This document shows positions 17,955 to 26,432 of a DNA stretch of 64,000 nt, one piece after another. The DNA lies in NCBI RefSeq assembly GCF_023935105.1, contig NZ_CP096040.1:2232001-2296000 (forward strand), written 5' to 3'. A model generated the notes under the pieces. That model searched no databases. It was not told the origin of the DNA and saw only the letters and a list, made by a program, of their open reading frames with translations. Within the stretch, counting starts at the first letter, position 1, and every line of letters begins with the position of its first letter. Origin of the DNA: Caulobacter segnis. GTDB lineage: Bacteria > Pseudomonadota > Alphaproteobacteria > Caulobacterales > Caulobacteraceae. The position numbers were made by a program, and so were the translations under genes.

Positions 17955-18593
17955 CTAGAGGCGGACGAACGGCGCCAGCAGCCGGCCGAGCTTTCCCGGC
18001 AGCACGATCTGGCCGTCCAGCGCCGCCACGCACAGGCAAGGCTCGGCGGACACGACGCGCGGCTGGTGCGTCACGTTGGGATCGGCCTCTTCGAAATCAC
18101 CCGCGGAGAAGACGCCATCCTCGGTGGCATAGGCGCCGCTGATGACGCAGGTCAGTTCCAGACCGCCGTGCGTGTGGCGCGGCGTACATTGGCCTGGCGC
18201 TATCCGCAGAAGAATGACCCGGCAATCGCCGTCCCGCGGGCCGATCACGTCCCGAACATGGACACCGGGGCCCAGCCACCGCCAGCGGCCGAGCGGGAAA
18301 TGGCGCAGCGGCGCCGGCAGCGAAGGATCCGCGCCGGCGGGAGGCGTCGGCGTCTCGGATGCCGAGGGCGCGTTCAGGCGCGCCAGCGTCGCGTCACGCG
18401 CGTCGGCGTCGAGCGCGACCGGATCGAGATTTTCCAGGACGTCGCCGCCGACCGCCCGCCCCAGATCCGTCCAGGCGCGCGTCTCAGGACGCAACGCCAG
18501 ATGGGTGGCGACGACGACGGCTTCCGGGGGGCTCAGCGTGCCGGCCGCGAACGCCAGCAGGCGCTCTTCGCTGGGTTGGCGTCGAAGGCTCAT
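17955..18593 (-). CDS. ChrR-like cupin anti-sigma factor lacking most zinc ligands
   Basis: A 212-residue protein of the ChrR family: an N-terminal anti-sigma domain and a C-terminal cupin. The cupin ligands are present in RHTHGGLELTCVISG plus the later NVTH (two His, Glu, His). In the anti-sigma domain, Rhodobacter ChrR binds zinc with two His and a CxxC. Here the first His position is Q (LRRQPSEERLL), the second His remains (VATHLAL), and the CxxC is replaced by R-P-E-T (ALRPETR). Three of four ligands are therefore missing. The gene overlaps the ECF sigma gene start (ATGA), the normal sigma/anti-sigma arrangement. It probably holds the sigma factor inactive until a stress signal. Confidence 0.85.
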   Translation of the reverse strand: MSLRRQPSEERLLAFAAGTLSPPEAVVVATHLALRPETRAWTDLGRAVGGDVLENLDPVALDADARDATLARLNAPSASETPTPPAGADPSLPAPLRHFPLGRWRWLGPGVHVRDVIGPRDGDCRVILLRIAPGQCTPRHTHGGLELTCVISGAYATEDGVFSAGDFEEADPNVTHQPRVVSAEPCLCVAALDGQIVLPGKLGRLLAPFVRL

Positions 18594-19216
18594 GCCACGC
18601 CTCCAGACTCGCGCTCAATGAAGGCGCGAAGTTTCATCATTCCGAACCGGATGCGAGCCTTGATCGTTCCGAGCGGCACGCCCAGGGCCTGGGAGATCTG
18701 CATATGGGTCTGCTCTTGGAAGAAGGCCATTTCGATCGCCTGGGCCTGATCCGGGTTCAGGGACTTGATCGCGGCCCTGACGCGTTGGGCGTCCTGGGCG
18801 CCGCTCAGGATGACGTCGGGTTGGGGCGGATCCTCGGCGTCCGGCGCGAAGTCCTCGGCATAGACGGCGCGATCCGCCCGGCGCAGGCCGTCGATGCGCA
18901 GGTTACGCGCGATCGTGAAGATCCAGGCCGCCGCCGACGCGCGCGTGGGATCGAACAGGTGCGCCTTGCGCCAGACCGTCAACAGGGTCTCCTGCGCCAG
19001 CTCCTCGGCCGCGGAGGCCGGGGACCCGCTCCGGATCAGCAGCGCCTTCACGCGCGGGGCGTAGTGATCGAACAGGGCCGCGAACGCCTCGCGGTCGCCG
19101 TTCGCGGCGATCAGCGTGACACAGGTGTTGAAATCCCGTGGCGCGGTCACGGCGCGAAAGCCTCCAGGGCGATTGGGATCAAGCTGAGTCGCATGCATGG
19201 CCATGATACGGAACAC
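18590..19216 (-). CDS. rpoE: ECF sigma factor of the RpoE/ChrR (ECF11) type
   Basis: A 208-residue ECF sigma factor. The region 2 core is FAALFDHYAPRVKALLIRSG with AEELAQETLLTVWRKAHLFD and AAAWIFTIARNLRIDGLRR. Region 4 is YTHMQISQALGVPLGTIKAR-like (QISQALGVPLGTIKARIRFG). Partner (ChrR-like) and neighbours (DUF1365, FAD oxidoreductase, DUF2177) match the singlet-oxygen response regulon known from Rhodobacter sphaeroides and shared in alphaproteobacteria. ATGs at 19204 and 19198 are alternative starts. The gene sits 41 bp behind DUF1365 on the same strand, so it is likely co-transcribed with its own target genes. Confidence 0.87.
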   Translation of the reverse strand: MFRIMAMHATQLDPNRPGGFRAVTAPRDFNTCVTLIAANGDREAFAALFDHYAPRVKALLIRSGSPASAAEELAQETLLTVWRKAHLFDPTRASAAAWIFTIARNLRIDGLRRADRAVYAEDFAPDAEDPPQPDVILSGAQDAQRVRAAIKSLNPDQAQAIEMAFFQEQTHMQISQALGVPLGTIKARIRFGMMKLRAFIERESGGVA

Positions 19217-19257
19217 ATCGGCGATCGGATGCTGGCGCGCGCCAAAATCGCTTCAGG

Positions 19258-20028
19258 TCAGGCGGGGCCTCCCAAGGTCACGGCCTGGGCCGGCGGCGGT
19301 GGACGGCGGCGAAGGCCGATGCCGCGCGCCAGGATTCGCGCGGCTTCCCAGTGGATGCCCGCGATCACCTTGAGGCTCAGCAGCGGATGGCGCAGCCAGG
19401 CCTTCGCCAGTCCGCCGTCGGTCAGAGGCGCGCGCTGGCCTTCGAAGGTCGCGGTCAGGACCAGGTCCTCTCCCCGGCGGACCGAAATCCGGACCGCGAC
19501 GGCCTCGCCAGGCGGCAGGACCTCGAAATCATAGACCAGGTCCATGTCCATGAACGGAGAGACGAAGAAGCGCTTCGGCACCGTCTGGCGCACCGGCGAG
19601 GTTTCCTCTTCGGGCGTCGCCGCAAGATAGCTGTGCCGCTGGCCAAAGGTGTTGCGCACCTCATAGAGGATCGCCGCCAGGGAGCCGTCGGCGCGGTGAC
19701 AGAAGTACAGGCTGAGCGGATTGAAGCCGTAGCCGAGAATACGCGGCATGCAGAGCAGCCGCACCGGCCCGTCGGCGACGATGCCGGCGTCCGCCAACAG
19801 GCGATGGGCGTACGGCTTCAGCGCCATTCCTCCTCGATCGCCATGGTCGGCGGCACGAAAGGAGAGCAGGCCAAAGCGCCCCGATCCCAGGAGCCGCAAC
19901 CGCGACAGCACATCGGGCAGCTCGTCCAGGTCCAGCAGCAGCATGAAAATGCGATAGCGCAGCCGGTGCGGCCTCGGGGAAAGCCGCCGGTGGGCGACGA
20001 CGCCTTCGTAGATGGCCGATGCGGTCAT
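19258..20028 (-). CDS. DUF1365 family protein
   Basis: A 256-residue cytoplasmic protein starting MTASAIYEGVVAHRRLSPRP. It has the family hallmarks HRLRYRIFMLLLDLDEL and the central GYGFNPLSLYFCHR, followed by LYEVRNTFGQRHSYL. DUF1365 proteins are found beside FAD amine-oxidase-like proteins and cyclopropane-type fatty-acid methyltransferases and are thought to act in lipid modification; no reaction is established for this one. The start codon lies 2 bp after the stop of the FAD oxidoreductase gene, so the two are translated together. Confidence 0.9.
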   Translation of the reverse strand: MTASAIYEGVVAHRRLSPRPHRLRYRIFMLLLDLDELPDVLSRLRLLGSGRFGLLSFRAADHGDRGGMALKPYAHRLLADAGIVADGPVRLLCMPRILGYGFNPLSLYFCHRADGSLAAILYEVRNTFGQRHSYLAATPEEETSPVRQTVPKRFFVSPFMDMDLVYDFEVLPPGEAVAVRISVRRGEDLVLTATFEGQRAPLTDGGLAKAWLRHPLLSLKVIAGIHWEAARILARGIGLRRRPPPPAQAVTLGGPA

Positions 20029-20030
20029 GA

Positions 20031-21398
20031 TCAGGCGGCCTCTTCGAATTCGGGCCCTCCGGCGTAGGGGATCCGGTCGTTCTGGCCGGCCACTTGCCAG
20101 GGACGACGGACGCCGCCGAGTTGCTCGGCGACGGCGAGGCCCGCCTGCAGGCCATCCTCGTGGAAGCCTGCACCGAAATAGGCGCCGCAGAACCAGGCGC
20201 GGCGCGCGCCCTGCAGCGTCCACAGGTCCTTCTGGGCCGTCAGGGCGGTGGCGTCGAAGTGCGGATGCTCGAAGGTCCGGGTCTGATGGACGAGGTCCTC
20301 GCGCGGCTCGAGGTGCGGGTTGAGCGTGACGAATAGCGGCGGCGTCTGACGCAGGCTCTGCAGGTGGTTCATCCAATAGCTGACGCATCCACTGGCCGGA
20401 TCGTCCCGGCGTCCCAGATGGTTCCAGCTGGCCCAGGCCAGGCGGCGGCGTGGCATCAGCCGGCGGTCCTGATGCAGCACGACCTGGTTGGGCGTGTAGC
20501 GGAACGCTCCGAGTATCGCGCGCTCCCTCGCGTCCGCGTCGGTCAGCAGGCCAAGGGTGGTCGGCGCGTGGGTGGCGAACACCACGTGGTCGAACGCGGT
20601 CTCCCGGCCGTCGCGTTCGACGATCCGCACGCCATCATCGCCTCTCAGCACGGCCTCGATGCGGGCCGAAACCCTGACGCGCCCGCGGAACGCCGCGGCC
20701 AGGCCGTCCACGTAGCGGCGGCTGCCGCCGTCGACCGTTCGCCAGGTGCGCCGGCCCACGAACCTCAGCAGGTCATGGTTCTCGAAGAAACGGATGAAGG
20801 CCGCCGCCGGGTGCTCGCCAGCGCCCTCGATGCTGGCCGACCAGATCGCCGCGGCCATCGGCAGCAGATGATCCTGCTGTAGCGCCGCGCCATAGGCGTG
20901 CTGGCGCAGATATTCGCTCAGCGAAACGACCGGATCCAGCGTCGCCAGGTGCCCCGGAGCGGTGCGATAGAAGCGATTGAGGTCGCGCAGCATCGACCAG
21001 AAGCGCGGTTTCAGCAGCGCGCTGGGCTGGGCGAAAAGCGAGGCCAGGCTCCGGCTGCCGTACTCCAGGTCGCCATCGTCGAGCGAGATGGCCAACGACA
21101 TGTCGGCTGGCTTGGTGGGCGTGCCGAGATGCCGGAACAGCGCCGTCAAGTTCGGATAGTTGACCTCGTTGTAGACGATGAAGCCCATGTCGACCGAGAT
21201 CGGGCCGCCGGGCGAGGGAACCTCGACGGTATGGGCGTGCCCGCCCAGCTGGTCGGCGGCCTCGTACAGGGTGACGTCGTGGCGTTGGCTCAGAAGCCAG
21301 GCGCAGGACAGGCCGGAGACGCCGGCCCCGATCACGGCGATCCGCGACGGCGCGGCCTGGCTGGGCGAGGGCGTGAACGGGTACGGCGCGGCCTGCAT
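20031..21398 (-). CDS. FAD-dependent amine-oxidase-like oxidoreductase
   Basis: A 455-residue flavoprotein with the dinucleotide-binding motif RIAVIGAGVSGLSCAWLLSQ near residue 19 and the following LYEAADQLGGHAHTV segment. It belongs to the NAD(P)-binding/amine oxidase group found next to DUF1365 and ChrR/RpoE genes. The likely substrate is a membrane fatty acid, not an amine, but this is inference from context. The ATG at 21398 has a good AGGAG site 8 bp upstream. It is the first gene of the run FAD oxidoreductase, DUF1365, sigma, ChrR. The 143-bp gap before it is shared with the divergent DUF2177 gene. Confidence 0.87.
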   Translation of the reverse strand: MQAAPYPFTPSPSQAAPSRIAVIGAGVSGLSCAWLLSQRHDVTLYEAADQLGGHAHTVEVPSPGGPISVDMGFIVYNEVNYPNLTALFRHLGTPTKPADMSLAISLDDGDLEYGSRSLASLFAQPSALLKPRFWSMLRDLNRFYRTAPGHLATLDPVVSLSEYLRQHAYGAALQQDHLLPMAAAIWSASIEGAGEHPAAAFIRFFENHDLLRFVGRRTWRTVDGGSRRYVDGLAAAFRGRVRVSARIEAVLRGDDGVRIVERDGRETAFDHVVFATHAPTTLGLLTDADARERAILGAFRYTPNQVVLHQDRRLMPRRRLAWASWNHLGRRDDPASGCVSYWMNHLQSLRQTPPLFVTLNPHLEPREDLVHQTRTFEHPHFDATALTAQKDLWTLQGARRAWFCGAYFGAGFHEDGLQAGLAVAEQLGGVRRPWQVAGQNDRIPYAGGPEFEEAA

Positions 21399-21541
21399 GG
21401 AAGTCTCCTGGCGTCGGGCGCGAGGGGGATGATCGATGGGAGTTACGGTCGAAACCGCGAGATGGACGGATGCATCCGCCACGATTTTTCGGACGTAACC
21501 CGGTTCATGATCTCGAAATCCCGCCCCAGGAGGCGTTCGCC

Positions 21542-21943
21542 ATGAAAATCTTGATCGCCTATGCCAGTTCACTGGCGGCGTTCCTCGCGCTCGACTTCGT
21601 CTGGCTGAGCCTGATGGTCCAGCGCCTGTACCGGCCGGCGCTGGGCGACTTGCTAGCCGAGCGACCCCGGATGTTGGCGGCCGCGACCTTCTATCTGGCC
21701 TACGCGGCCGGTCTGGTGTTCCTGGCCATCGTTCCGGCGATCAAGGACGGCCACGCTGGCCGCGCCGCGCTGAATGGACTGGTGTTCGGCGCCGTGGCCT
21801 ACGCGACCTACGACCTGACCAACCAGGCGACGCTGCGGATCTGGTCGACGAAGGTCACGATCGCCGACATCGCCTGGGGCGCGGTCGCCACGGCCTTGGC
21901 TTCGCTGGCGGGCTATCTCGTGGTGCGCGCCGTCGCCCGATAG
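21542..21943 (+). CDS. DUF2177 family membrane protein
   Basis: A 133-residue protein with four hydrophobic segments, starting MKILIAYASSLAAFLALDFV. The DFVWLSLMVQRLYRPALGDL segment and the later YATYDLTNQATLRIWSTKVT are characteristic of DUF2177. The function is unknown. Members are recurrent neighbours of the RpoE-ChrR, DUF1365 and FAD-oxidoreductase genes, and this copy is divergent from that set. AGGAGG lies 8 bp before the ATG. It is likely part of the same stress regulon, though I could not identify a confident sigma-specific promoter. Confidence 0.88.
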   Translation: MKILIAYASSLAAFLALDFVWLSLMVQRLYRPALGDLLAERPRMLAAATFYLAYAAGLVFLAIVPAIKDGHAGRAALNGLVFGAVAYATYDLTNQATLRIWSTKVTIADIAWGAVATALASLAGYLVVRAVAR

Positions 21944-21963
21944 AGACCCTCGCGGCGGGTTTT

Positions 21964-21984
21964 CCGTCCGCCTTAGGCGGACGG
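21964..21984. terminator. Short perfect hairpin at convergent gene ends
   Basis: A perfect 9-bp stem CCGTCCGCC / GGCGGACGG with a 3-base loop spans the TAA stop of the histidine kinase and lies 20 bp after the DUF2177 stop. A GTTTT run sits just before it on the plus strand. No T tract follows the stem on either strand, so termination in both directions is possible but not proved. Confidence 0.35.
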
Positions 21985-24054
21985 CATCATTTCGCCGATC
22001 TTGGCCGCCAGCACGTCGAGGGCGAACGGCTTGCTGATCATCTGCATGTTGGATCCCAGGAAGCCGGCGCGGATGGCCGCATTCTCGGCGTAGCCGGTGA
22101 TGAACAGGATCGCCAGGTCCGGCCGGGCGTCGCGCGCCGCCTCCGCCAGTTGTCGACCGTTCATTCCCGGCAGGCCGACGTCGGAGATCATCAGATGGAT
22201 GGGCTCCCGCGACTGCAGCACACCGATCGCCGCTTGCGGTTCGGCGACCTCGATGGCGCGATAGCCGAGCTCTTCGAGCACCTCCCGGACCAGCAAGCGC
22301 ACCGCGCTTTCGTCCTCGACCAGCAGGACCGTCTGGCCCGCGCCGTCCACGGCGGCGGGCGGCCTGGCCGGAAGCGGCGCGGCGACCTCGTCGTTGGCGA
22401 GGGGCAGGAATATCTTAACCGTCGCGCCCTGGCCGGGCTGGCTATGGATGCGGACGTGGCCGCCGCTTTGCCTGGCGAAGCCGTAGACCATTGAAAGGCC
22501 GAGCCCCGTTCCCTGGCCGATCGGCTTGGTGGTGAAGAACGGGTCGAAGACCTTCTCAAGGATGTCCGGCGCCATCCCCACGCCAGTGTCCGACACGGCG
22601 ATGACCACGTATTTTCCAGGCCGGGCCTCGGGCCTGTTTTCGACGTAGCGCGCGTCGATTTCGATCGAGCTGGTTTCGATGGTCAGGCGGCCGCCATTGG
22701 GCATGGCGTCGCGCGCGTTGATCGCCAGATTGAGAATGGCGCTCTCGAGCTGGTTGGCGTCCGCCACGGCTGGGGCGTCCGCCGACAGCCGCAGATCGAC
22801 GGTGATCTGTTCGGACACCGTGCGCTTGATCAGGTCGTCCAGCGACAGCACCAACGCATTGACGTCGAGCGCCCTGGGGGCGAGCGATTGGCGCCGTGAG
22901 AACGCCAGAAGGCGGTGCGTGAGACCCGCGGCGCGATGGGCCGAAGCCAGCGCCGTGTCCATGTAGCGATCGATGTCTTCGTCGCGTCCGGCCGCGCGCC
23001 GGCGGTTGATCATGTCGAGCGCGCCGATGACGCCCGTCAGCATATTGTTGAAATCGTGAGCGATGCCGCCGGTCAGCTGGCCGACCGCCTCCATCTTCTG
23101 GCTCTGACGCAGAGCCGCTTCGACCCCCGCCCGCCGCTCCATTTCGCTCTCCAGAGCGGCCGTGCGCTCGCGCACCCGCTGCTCGAGCGCCTGCGCCGTC
23201 AGGCGCAGCATCTCTTCGCCCTGAACATGATCGGTGACGTCGGCGACGAAGACGTGGAAGCCGTCGACTTCTCCGTTGGCGTCGCGGCGGGGGAGGTAAC
23301 GGATGTCGGCGTCGCGTCGACGGCCATCCGCATGGGGCCAGGGCAGGATGAAGTGGGCCGGTTCGCCCGCCAAGGCCCGCCGCATCGCTGGCAGGCGGTC
23401 GGAGAGGCCCTCCGCGCCGACGATCTCGCCGACATGGCGACCGAGGACCTCGGCCGGCTCCCGGTAGAACCAGTCCGCGTACGCCCTGTTGGCGAAACGA
23501 TAAATCAGTTCCTTGTCGATGAAGCCGATCAACACGGGCAGGGCGTCGGCGATCAGGCGCACCTCGGCTTCGCTGGCGGCGAGGGCGGTTTGGCTGGCCT
23601 GCAGTTCGGCGAGGCGGTCGCGCAGATCGAACTGACGCGCGCGTGCCCGAAGGGCCGTGTCCACGGCGCTGAGCAGCGAGACCGAACTCAGCGGCCGTTC
23701 CAGAACGATCAGATTGGTCGTCAGATCGCCCAGCGCCAGGCGCGCGAGCTCCGCGCCGCCTGGATGACGTGCATTGCGCGCCACCAGCAGGATGAACGGC
23801 GTGTCCGACCATTCTGGCTGCCGTTCGAGGGCTTCGCGCAGGGAGGACAGGTCGCCCCGCAAGGCCTCGTCGGTGACCAGCACGACGCCCGTATGTTCGT
23901 CCAGATGCTCGGCGAGCGCCTGTGGGGTCGGGCACGATTTGGAGGCTAGGTTCTTGCTTTCGACCAGGCGCGCGATGCTGCTGGCGTCGCGCCCATAGGG
24001 CGCGGCGATCAGGACACGACTTCCTTCGGGAACGCGCCTATTCGGCAAGAGCAC
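21973..24054 (-). CDS. PAS hybrid histidine kinase with receiver, partner of the KaiC-like ATPase
   Basis: A 693-residue soluble kinase with no transmembrane segments. Residues 1-140 resemble a degenerate receiver/signal domain ([20 protein letters not shown]). A coiled linker and a PAS domain follow at about 165-285. The HisKA H-box [11 protein letters not shown] has its His near residue 333. The HATPase domain has [17 protein letters not shown] and [18 protein letters not shown]-terminal receiver ([24 protein letters not shown]) ends the protein. The start overlaps the end of the KaiC-like gene by 17 bp, so the two are made together. The context suggests that the KaiC-like protein controls the kinase. 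Confidence 0.88.
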   Translation of the reverse strand: MLLPNRRVPEGSRVLIAAPYGRDASSIARLVESKNLASKSCPTPQALAEHLDEHTGVVLVTDEALRGDLSSLREALERQPEWSDTPFILLVARNARHPGGAELARLALGDLTTNLIVLERPLSSVSLLSAVDTALRARARQFDLRDRLAELQASQTALAASEAEVRLIADALPVLIGFIDKELIYRFANRAYADWFYREPAEVLGRHVGEIVGAEGLSDRLPAMRRALAGEPAHFILPWPHADGRRRDADIRYLPRRDANGEVDGFHVFVADVTDHVQGEEMLRLTAQALEQRVRERTAALESEMERRAGVEAALRQSQKMEAVGQLTGGIAHDFNNMLTGVIGALDMINRRRAAGRDEDIDRYMDTALASAHRAAGLTHRLLAFSRRQSLAPRALDVNALVLSLDDLIKRTVSEQITVDLRLSADAPAVADANQLESAILNLAINARDAMPNGGRLTIETSSIEIDARYVENRPEARPGKYVVIAVSDTGVGMAPDILEKVFDPFFTTKPIGQGTGLGLSMVYGFARQSGGHVRIHSQPGQGATVKIFLPLANDEVAAPLPARPPAAVDGAGQTVLLVEDESAVRLLVREVLEELGYRAIEVAEPQAAIGVLQSREPIHLMISDVGLPGMNGRQLAEAARDARPDLAILFITGYAENAAIRAGFLGSNMQMISKPFALDVLAAKIGEMMPSA

Positions 24055-25537
24055 GGTCTTCCATCAAAGGACCGCCTTTTCCGACATATTCCGGGGTCCC
24101 CGTCATCACACCTCTGAATTGCGTGAGCGGTTCACCAACGCGGACACCGCCACTATCGATGCGAAGTTCACGGATGGTGTCTTCGTGCGGTCCGCCCCGG
24201 TTCTTCAGGATCGAGATCGCCTTGCGGATGCGCCCGTCGGCCTCGAAGAACCGGATCAGCACCACGGCGTCCGCGACATAGGAGACGTTGAGCGAGGTCG
24301 CCATCCCGCCCACAAGCCCGGACTGCGGATTGATCAGCAACGTCACAACGCCTTGCTGGTTCAGGTAGGACAGCATCTCGTGCATCTGCAGGATCAGCTG
24401 CTTTTCCTCCGGCATGGCGGCCAGGTAGCCGTTGAGGCTGTCGATCGCCACCATCCGCACGCCGCGCGTTTCAATCTCTCGGCGGAGGATCGCGGCGAAC
24501 TCGCCTGGCGACATCTGGGCCGGATCGATCTGATGGATCGTGAGAAGTCCTCTGTCGATGTGATGCTGGAGGTCCATGCCCATGGCCAACGCGCGCACCA
24601 TCAGCGTGCCGACCCGCTCGTCGAACTCGAAGAGCGACGCGCTTTCACCGCGCGCGCAGGCGGCGTCCAGATACTGCAAGGCGATGGTCGACTTGCCTGA
24701 ACCGGCGGGCCCTGTCAGCAGGGTGCATGTGCCGCGCAGGGGACCGCCGGACAGCAAGAGGTCGAGTTCGGCCACGCCGCTCGGCGTGGGTTCGCCGACG
24801 AACGGCGCATGATGTTCGGCCGCGACCAGGCGAGGAAAGACCTGCAGCCCGCCGCGCCGTATCTCCATGTCGTGATAGCCGGCGGTGAAATCGACCCCGC
24901 GCAGCTTCTGAACCTGCAATCGCCGGCGCGCGGCGCCGAACTCCAGGGTCAGGCGCTCGAGCGTGACGACCCCGTGGCAAAGACTATGGAGGTGGCTGTC
25001 ACGCCCCCCTTCGTTGCTGGTCAGGTCGTCGACCAGCAGGACGGTGCAGGCGCGGGTGGCGAAATACTGCTTCAGCGCCAGAACCTGACGCCGATACCGG
25101 AGCGGATCCTGGGCGAGGAGACGCATTTCCGAAAGGCTGTCGAACACCACGCGGGTGGGCGACGCGCGTTCGACCTCGTTCTGGATGAGCTTGATCGTCC
25201 CCCCGAGTTCGATTTCCCAGGGATGCAGGATCGATTGCTGGCGGCCCTCGCCCAGAACCTCCTCGGCCGAGGACAGCTCGAAGAGATCGATCTTGTCGAG
25301 ATCCCATCCGTGCGATGTCGCGACGCCACGCAACTCCTCGGCCGTCTCGGAAAGGGTGATGTAGAGGACGCGCTCGCCAGCGGCGACGCCTTCGCGCAGA
25401 AACTGAAGACCCAGCGTGGTCTTGCCCGAGCCGGGCTCGCCTTCGACGAGGTAGAGGCGGTTGGCTGGCAGGCCGCCCTTCAGGATGAGGTCCAATCCCT
25501 CATTGCCCGTGGAAATGCGGGATCCCCCGTCTGACAT
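24038..25537 (-). CDS. KaiC-like double-domain RecA/DnaB-type ATPase
   Basis: A 499-residue protein of two KaiC domains. The first P-loop is VEGEPGSGKTTLG at residues 31-43 and the second is LTGPAGSGKSTIALQYLDAA near residue 275. The TLSETAEEL segment and the VRMVAIDSLNGYLAAMPEEK segment also match KaiC. In cyanobacteria KaiC is the clock ATPase/kinase. KaiC homologues in proteobacteria without KaiA/KaiB occur beside histidine kinases and act in stress or adaptation signalling. No kaiB is seen here. I chose the ATG at 25537 (GGAAGG upstream); an in-frame ATG at 25582 is possible. The overlap with the kinase gene is 17 bp. Confidence 0.87.
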   Translation of the reverse strand: MSDGGSRISTGNEGLDLILKGGLPANRLYLVEGEPGSGKTTLGLQFLREGVAAGERVLYITLSETAEELRGVATSHGWDLDKIDLFELSSAEEVLGEGRQQSILHPWEIELGGTIKLIQNEVERASPTRVVFDSLSEMRLLAQDPLRYRRQVLALKQYFATRACTVLLVDDLTSNEGGRDSHLHSLCHGVVTLERLTLEFGAARRRLQVQKLRGVDFTAGYHDMEIRRGGLQVFPRLVAAEHHAPFVGEPTPSGVAELDLLLSGGPLRGTCTLLTGPAGSGKSTIALQYLDAACARGESASLFEFDERVGTLMVRALAMGMDLQHHIDRGLLTIHQIDPAQMSPGEFAAILRREIETRGVRMVAIDSLNGYLAAMPEEKQLILQMHEMLSYLNQQGVVTLLINPQSGLVGGMATSLNVSYVADAVVLIRFFEADGRIRKAISILKNRGGPHEDTIRELRIDSGGVRVGEPLTQFRGVMTGTPEYVGKGGPLMEDRALAE

Positions 25538-25716
25538 AGATGAATACCCTTCCGCGGATTCGACCGCACGGCCATGCTTCAACGGTTCTGGGCCGATTAC
25601 GTTGCGGTGTCTGTTCAGAAGTCGACCCGCCCTTTCAATATGAACTTAGGCAGGTGTCGGGCGTCTGGTTGTCCGCGGCGGTTTCCGCCCCCTAGGGGCG
25701 TCATCCGATGAGCGCA

Positions 25717-25741
25717 GGAACGAACGGTCATGGCTCCAGTT
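25717..25741 (+). promoter_or_regulatory. Candidate EcfG/SigT-type general-stress promoter
   Basis: GGAAC (25717-25721) is followed after 16 bp by AGTT (25738-25741). The alphaproteobacterial general-stress sigma factor EcfG (SigT in Caulobacter) recognises GGAAC-N16/17-CGTT, so this has one mismatch. It lies about 50 bp before the DUF883 gene, the first of a group of stress-type genes. I found no equally good copy before DUF3606, DUF1206 or the catalase. Confidence 0.5.
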
Positions 25742-25790
25742 TTGTCTTCCTGGGTGCGACCACCGGTCGCCACGGACGAGGGAAGACGAG

Positions 25791-26138
25791 ATGTCCGACT
25801 ATACCACCAACGACAGAGACGCCTTCATCGGAGAGCTCGGCGACGACTTTCCAGCCCGCGAAGGCGAACGAAGCTTCAAGGCGGCCAAGGCTTCCGCGAA
25901 AGCGGCGGCGGCCAGCGTCAAGGAGGTCGCCGGGAGCGTCCTGGACGAAGCTCGCGAGCGGGTTCGTGACCTGACCGATGAAGCCGCTGGCGAGGCCCAG
26001 CATCGTTATCGCGACCTGGAGGCCTGGGTCCAACTCCGGCCCGCGCGCGCGATTGGCGTCGCCGCCGCTGTCGGCGTTCTTCTCGGCTTGCTCATGCGCG
26101 GACGCACGACACGCGTCGTCTATGTGCGCGATCGCTGA
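25791..26138 (+). CDS. DUF883 / ElaB-YqjD-type membrane-anchored stress protein
   Basis: A 115-residue protein. The N-terminal two thirds is an alanine/lysine/glutamate-rich amphipathic helix (FKAAKASAKAAAASVKEVAG onward). A C-terminal single transmembrane helix (ARAIGVAAAVGVLLGLLMRG) and a basic tail follow. This is the layout of ElaB/YqjD proteins, which are tail-anchored and can bind ribosomes in stationary phase. GAAGACGAG before the ATG gives a weak ribosome site. It lies just after a candidate EcfG promoter, which fits a general-stress role. Confidence 0.82.
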   Translation: MSDYTTNDRDAFIGELGDDFPAREGERSFKAAKASAKAAAASVKEVAGSVLDEARERVRDLTDEAAGEAQHRYRDLEAWVQLRPARAIGVAAAVGVLLGLLMRGRTTRVVYVRDR

Positions 26139-26179
26139 CGGTGTTCGGGCCCGTCTAATAGCAACGAGATGGAAAGCTG

Positions 26180-26365
26180 ATGTCGGACGACAAGAGCAGG
26201 CGTGGTCCGGAGGACGCCTCCAGGATTAGCCTTAGCGAGGCCTACGAGGTCTCCTACTGGACGCGGGAGCTGGGTGTTACCCGGGATGAACTGGCCCGAG
26301 CCGTTGTCGAAGTGGGTAACAGCGCGGCAGCCGTTCGCGCCTATTTCCAACGCGGCGCCCACTGA
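26180..26365 (+). CDS. DUF3606 small protein
   Basis: A 61-residue protein reading MSDDKSRRGPEDASRISLSE at the start, then EAYEVSYWTRELGVTRDELA. This is the DUF3606 signature: a small helical protein with a WT-x-x-LGV-x-x-x-xL core. Its function is unknown. Members are common in alphaproteobacterial stress gene clusters. It is 41 bp after the DUF883 gene on the same strand and 67 bp before the DUF1206 gene, so a shared transcript is plausible. Confidence 0.85.
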   Translation: MSDDKSRRGPEDASRISLSEAYEVSYWTRELGVTRDELARAVVEVGNSAAAVRAYFQRGAH

Positions 26366-26432
26366 CAGCTGGAACGCCGTCGAGGGGCGTGTGCGGCGCG
26401 GCGGATCGGAAGGTCGTTGAGGAACGGCGTCG

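Noticed and set aside
21399..21541. ECF11-type promoter between the FAD oxidoreductase and DUF2177 genes
   Set aside because: A TGATC occurs near 21431, but I found no convincing -10 element at the right distance on either strand.
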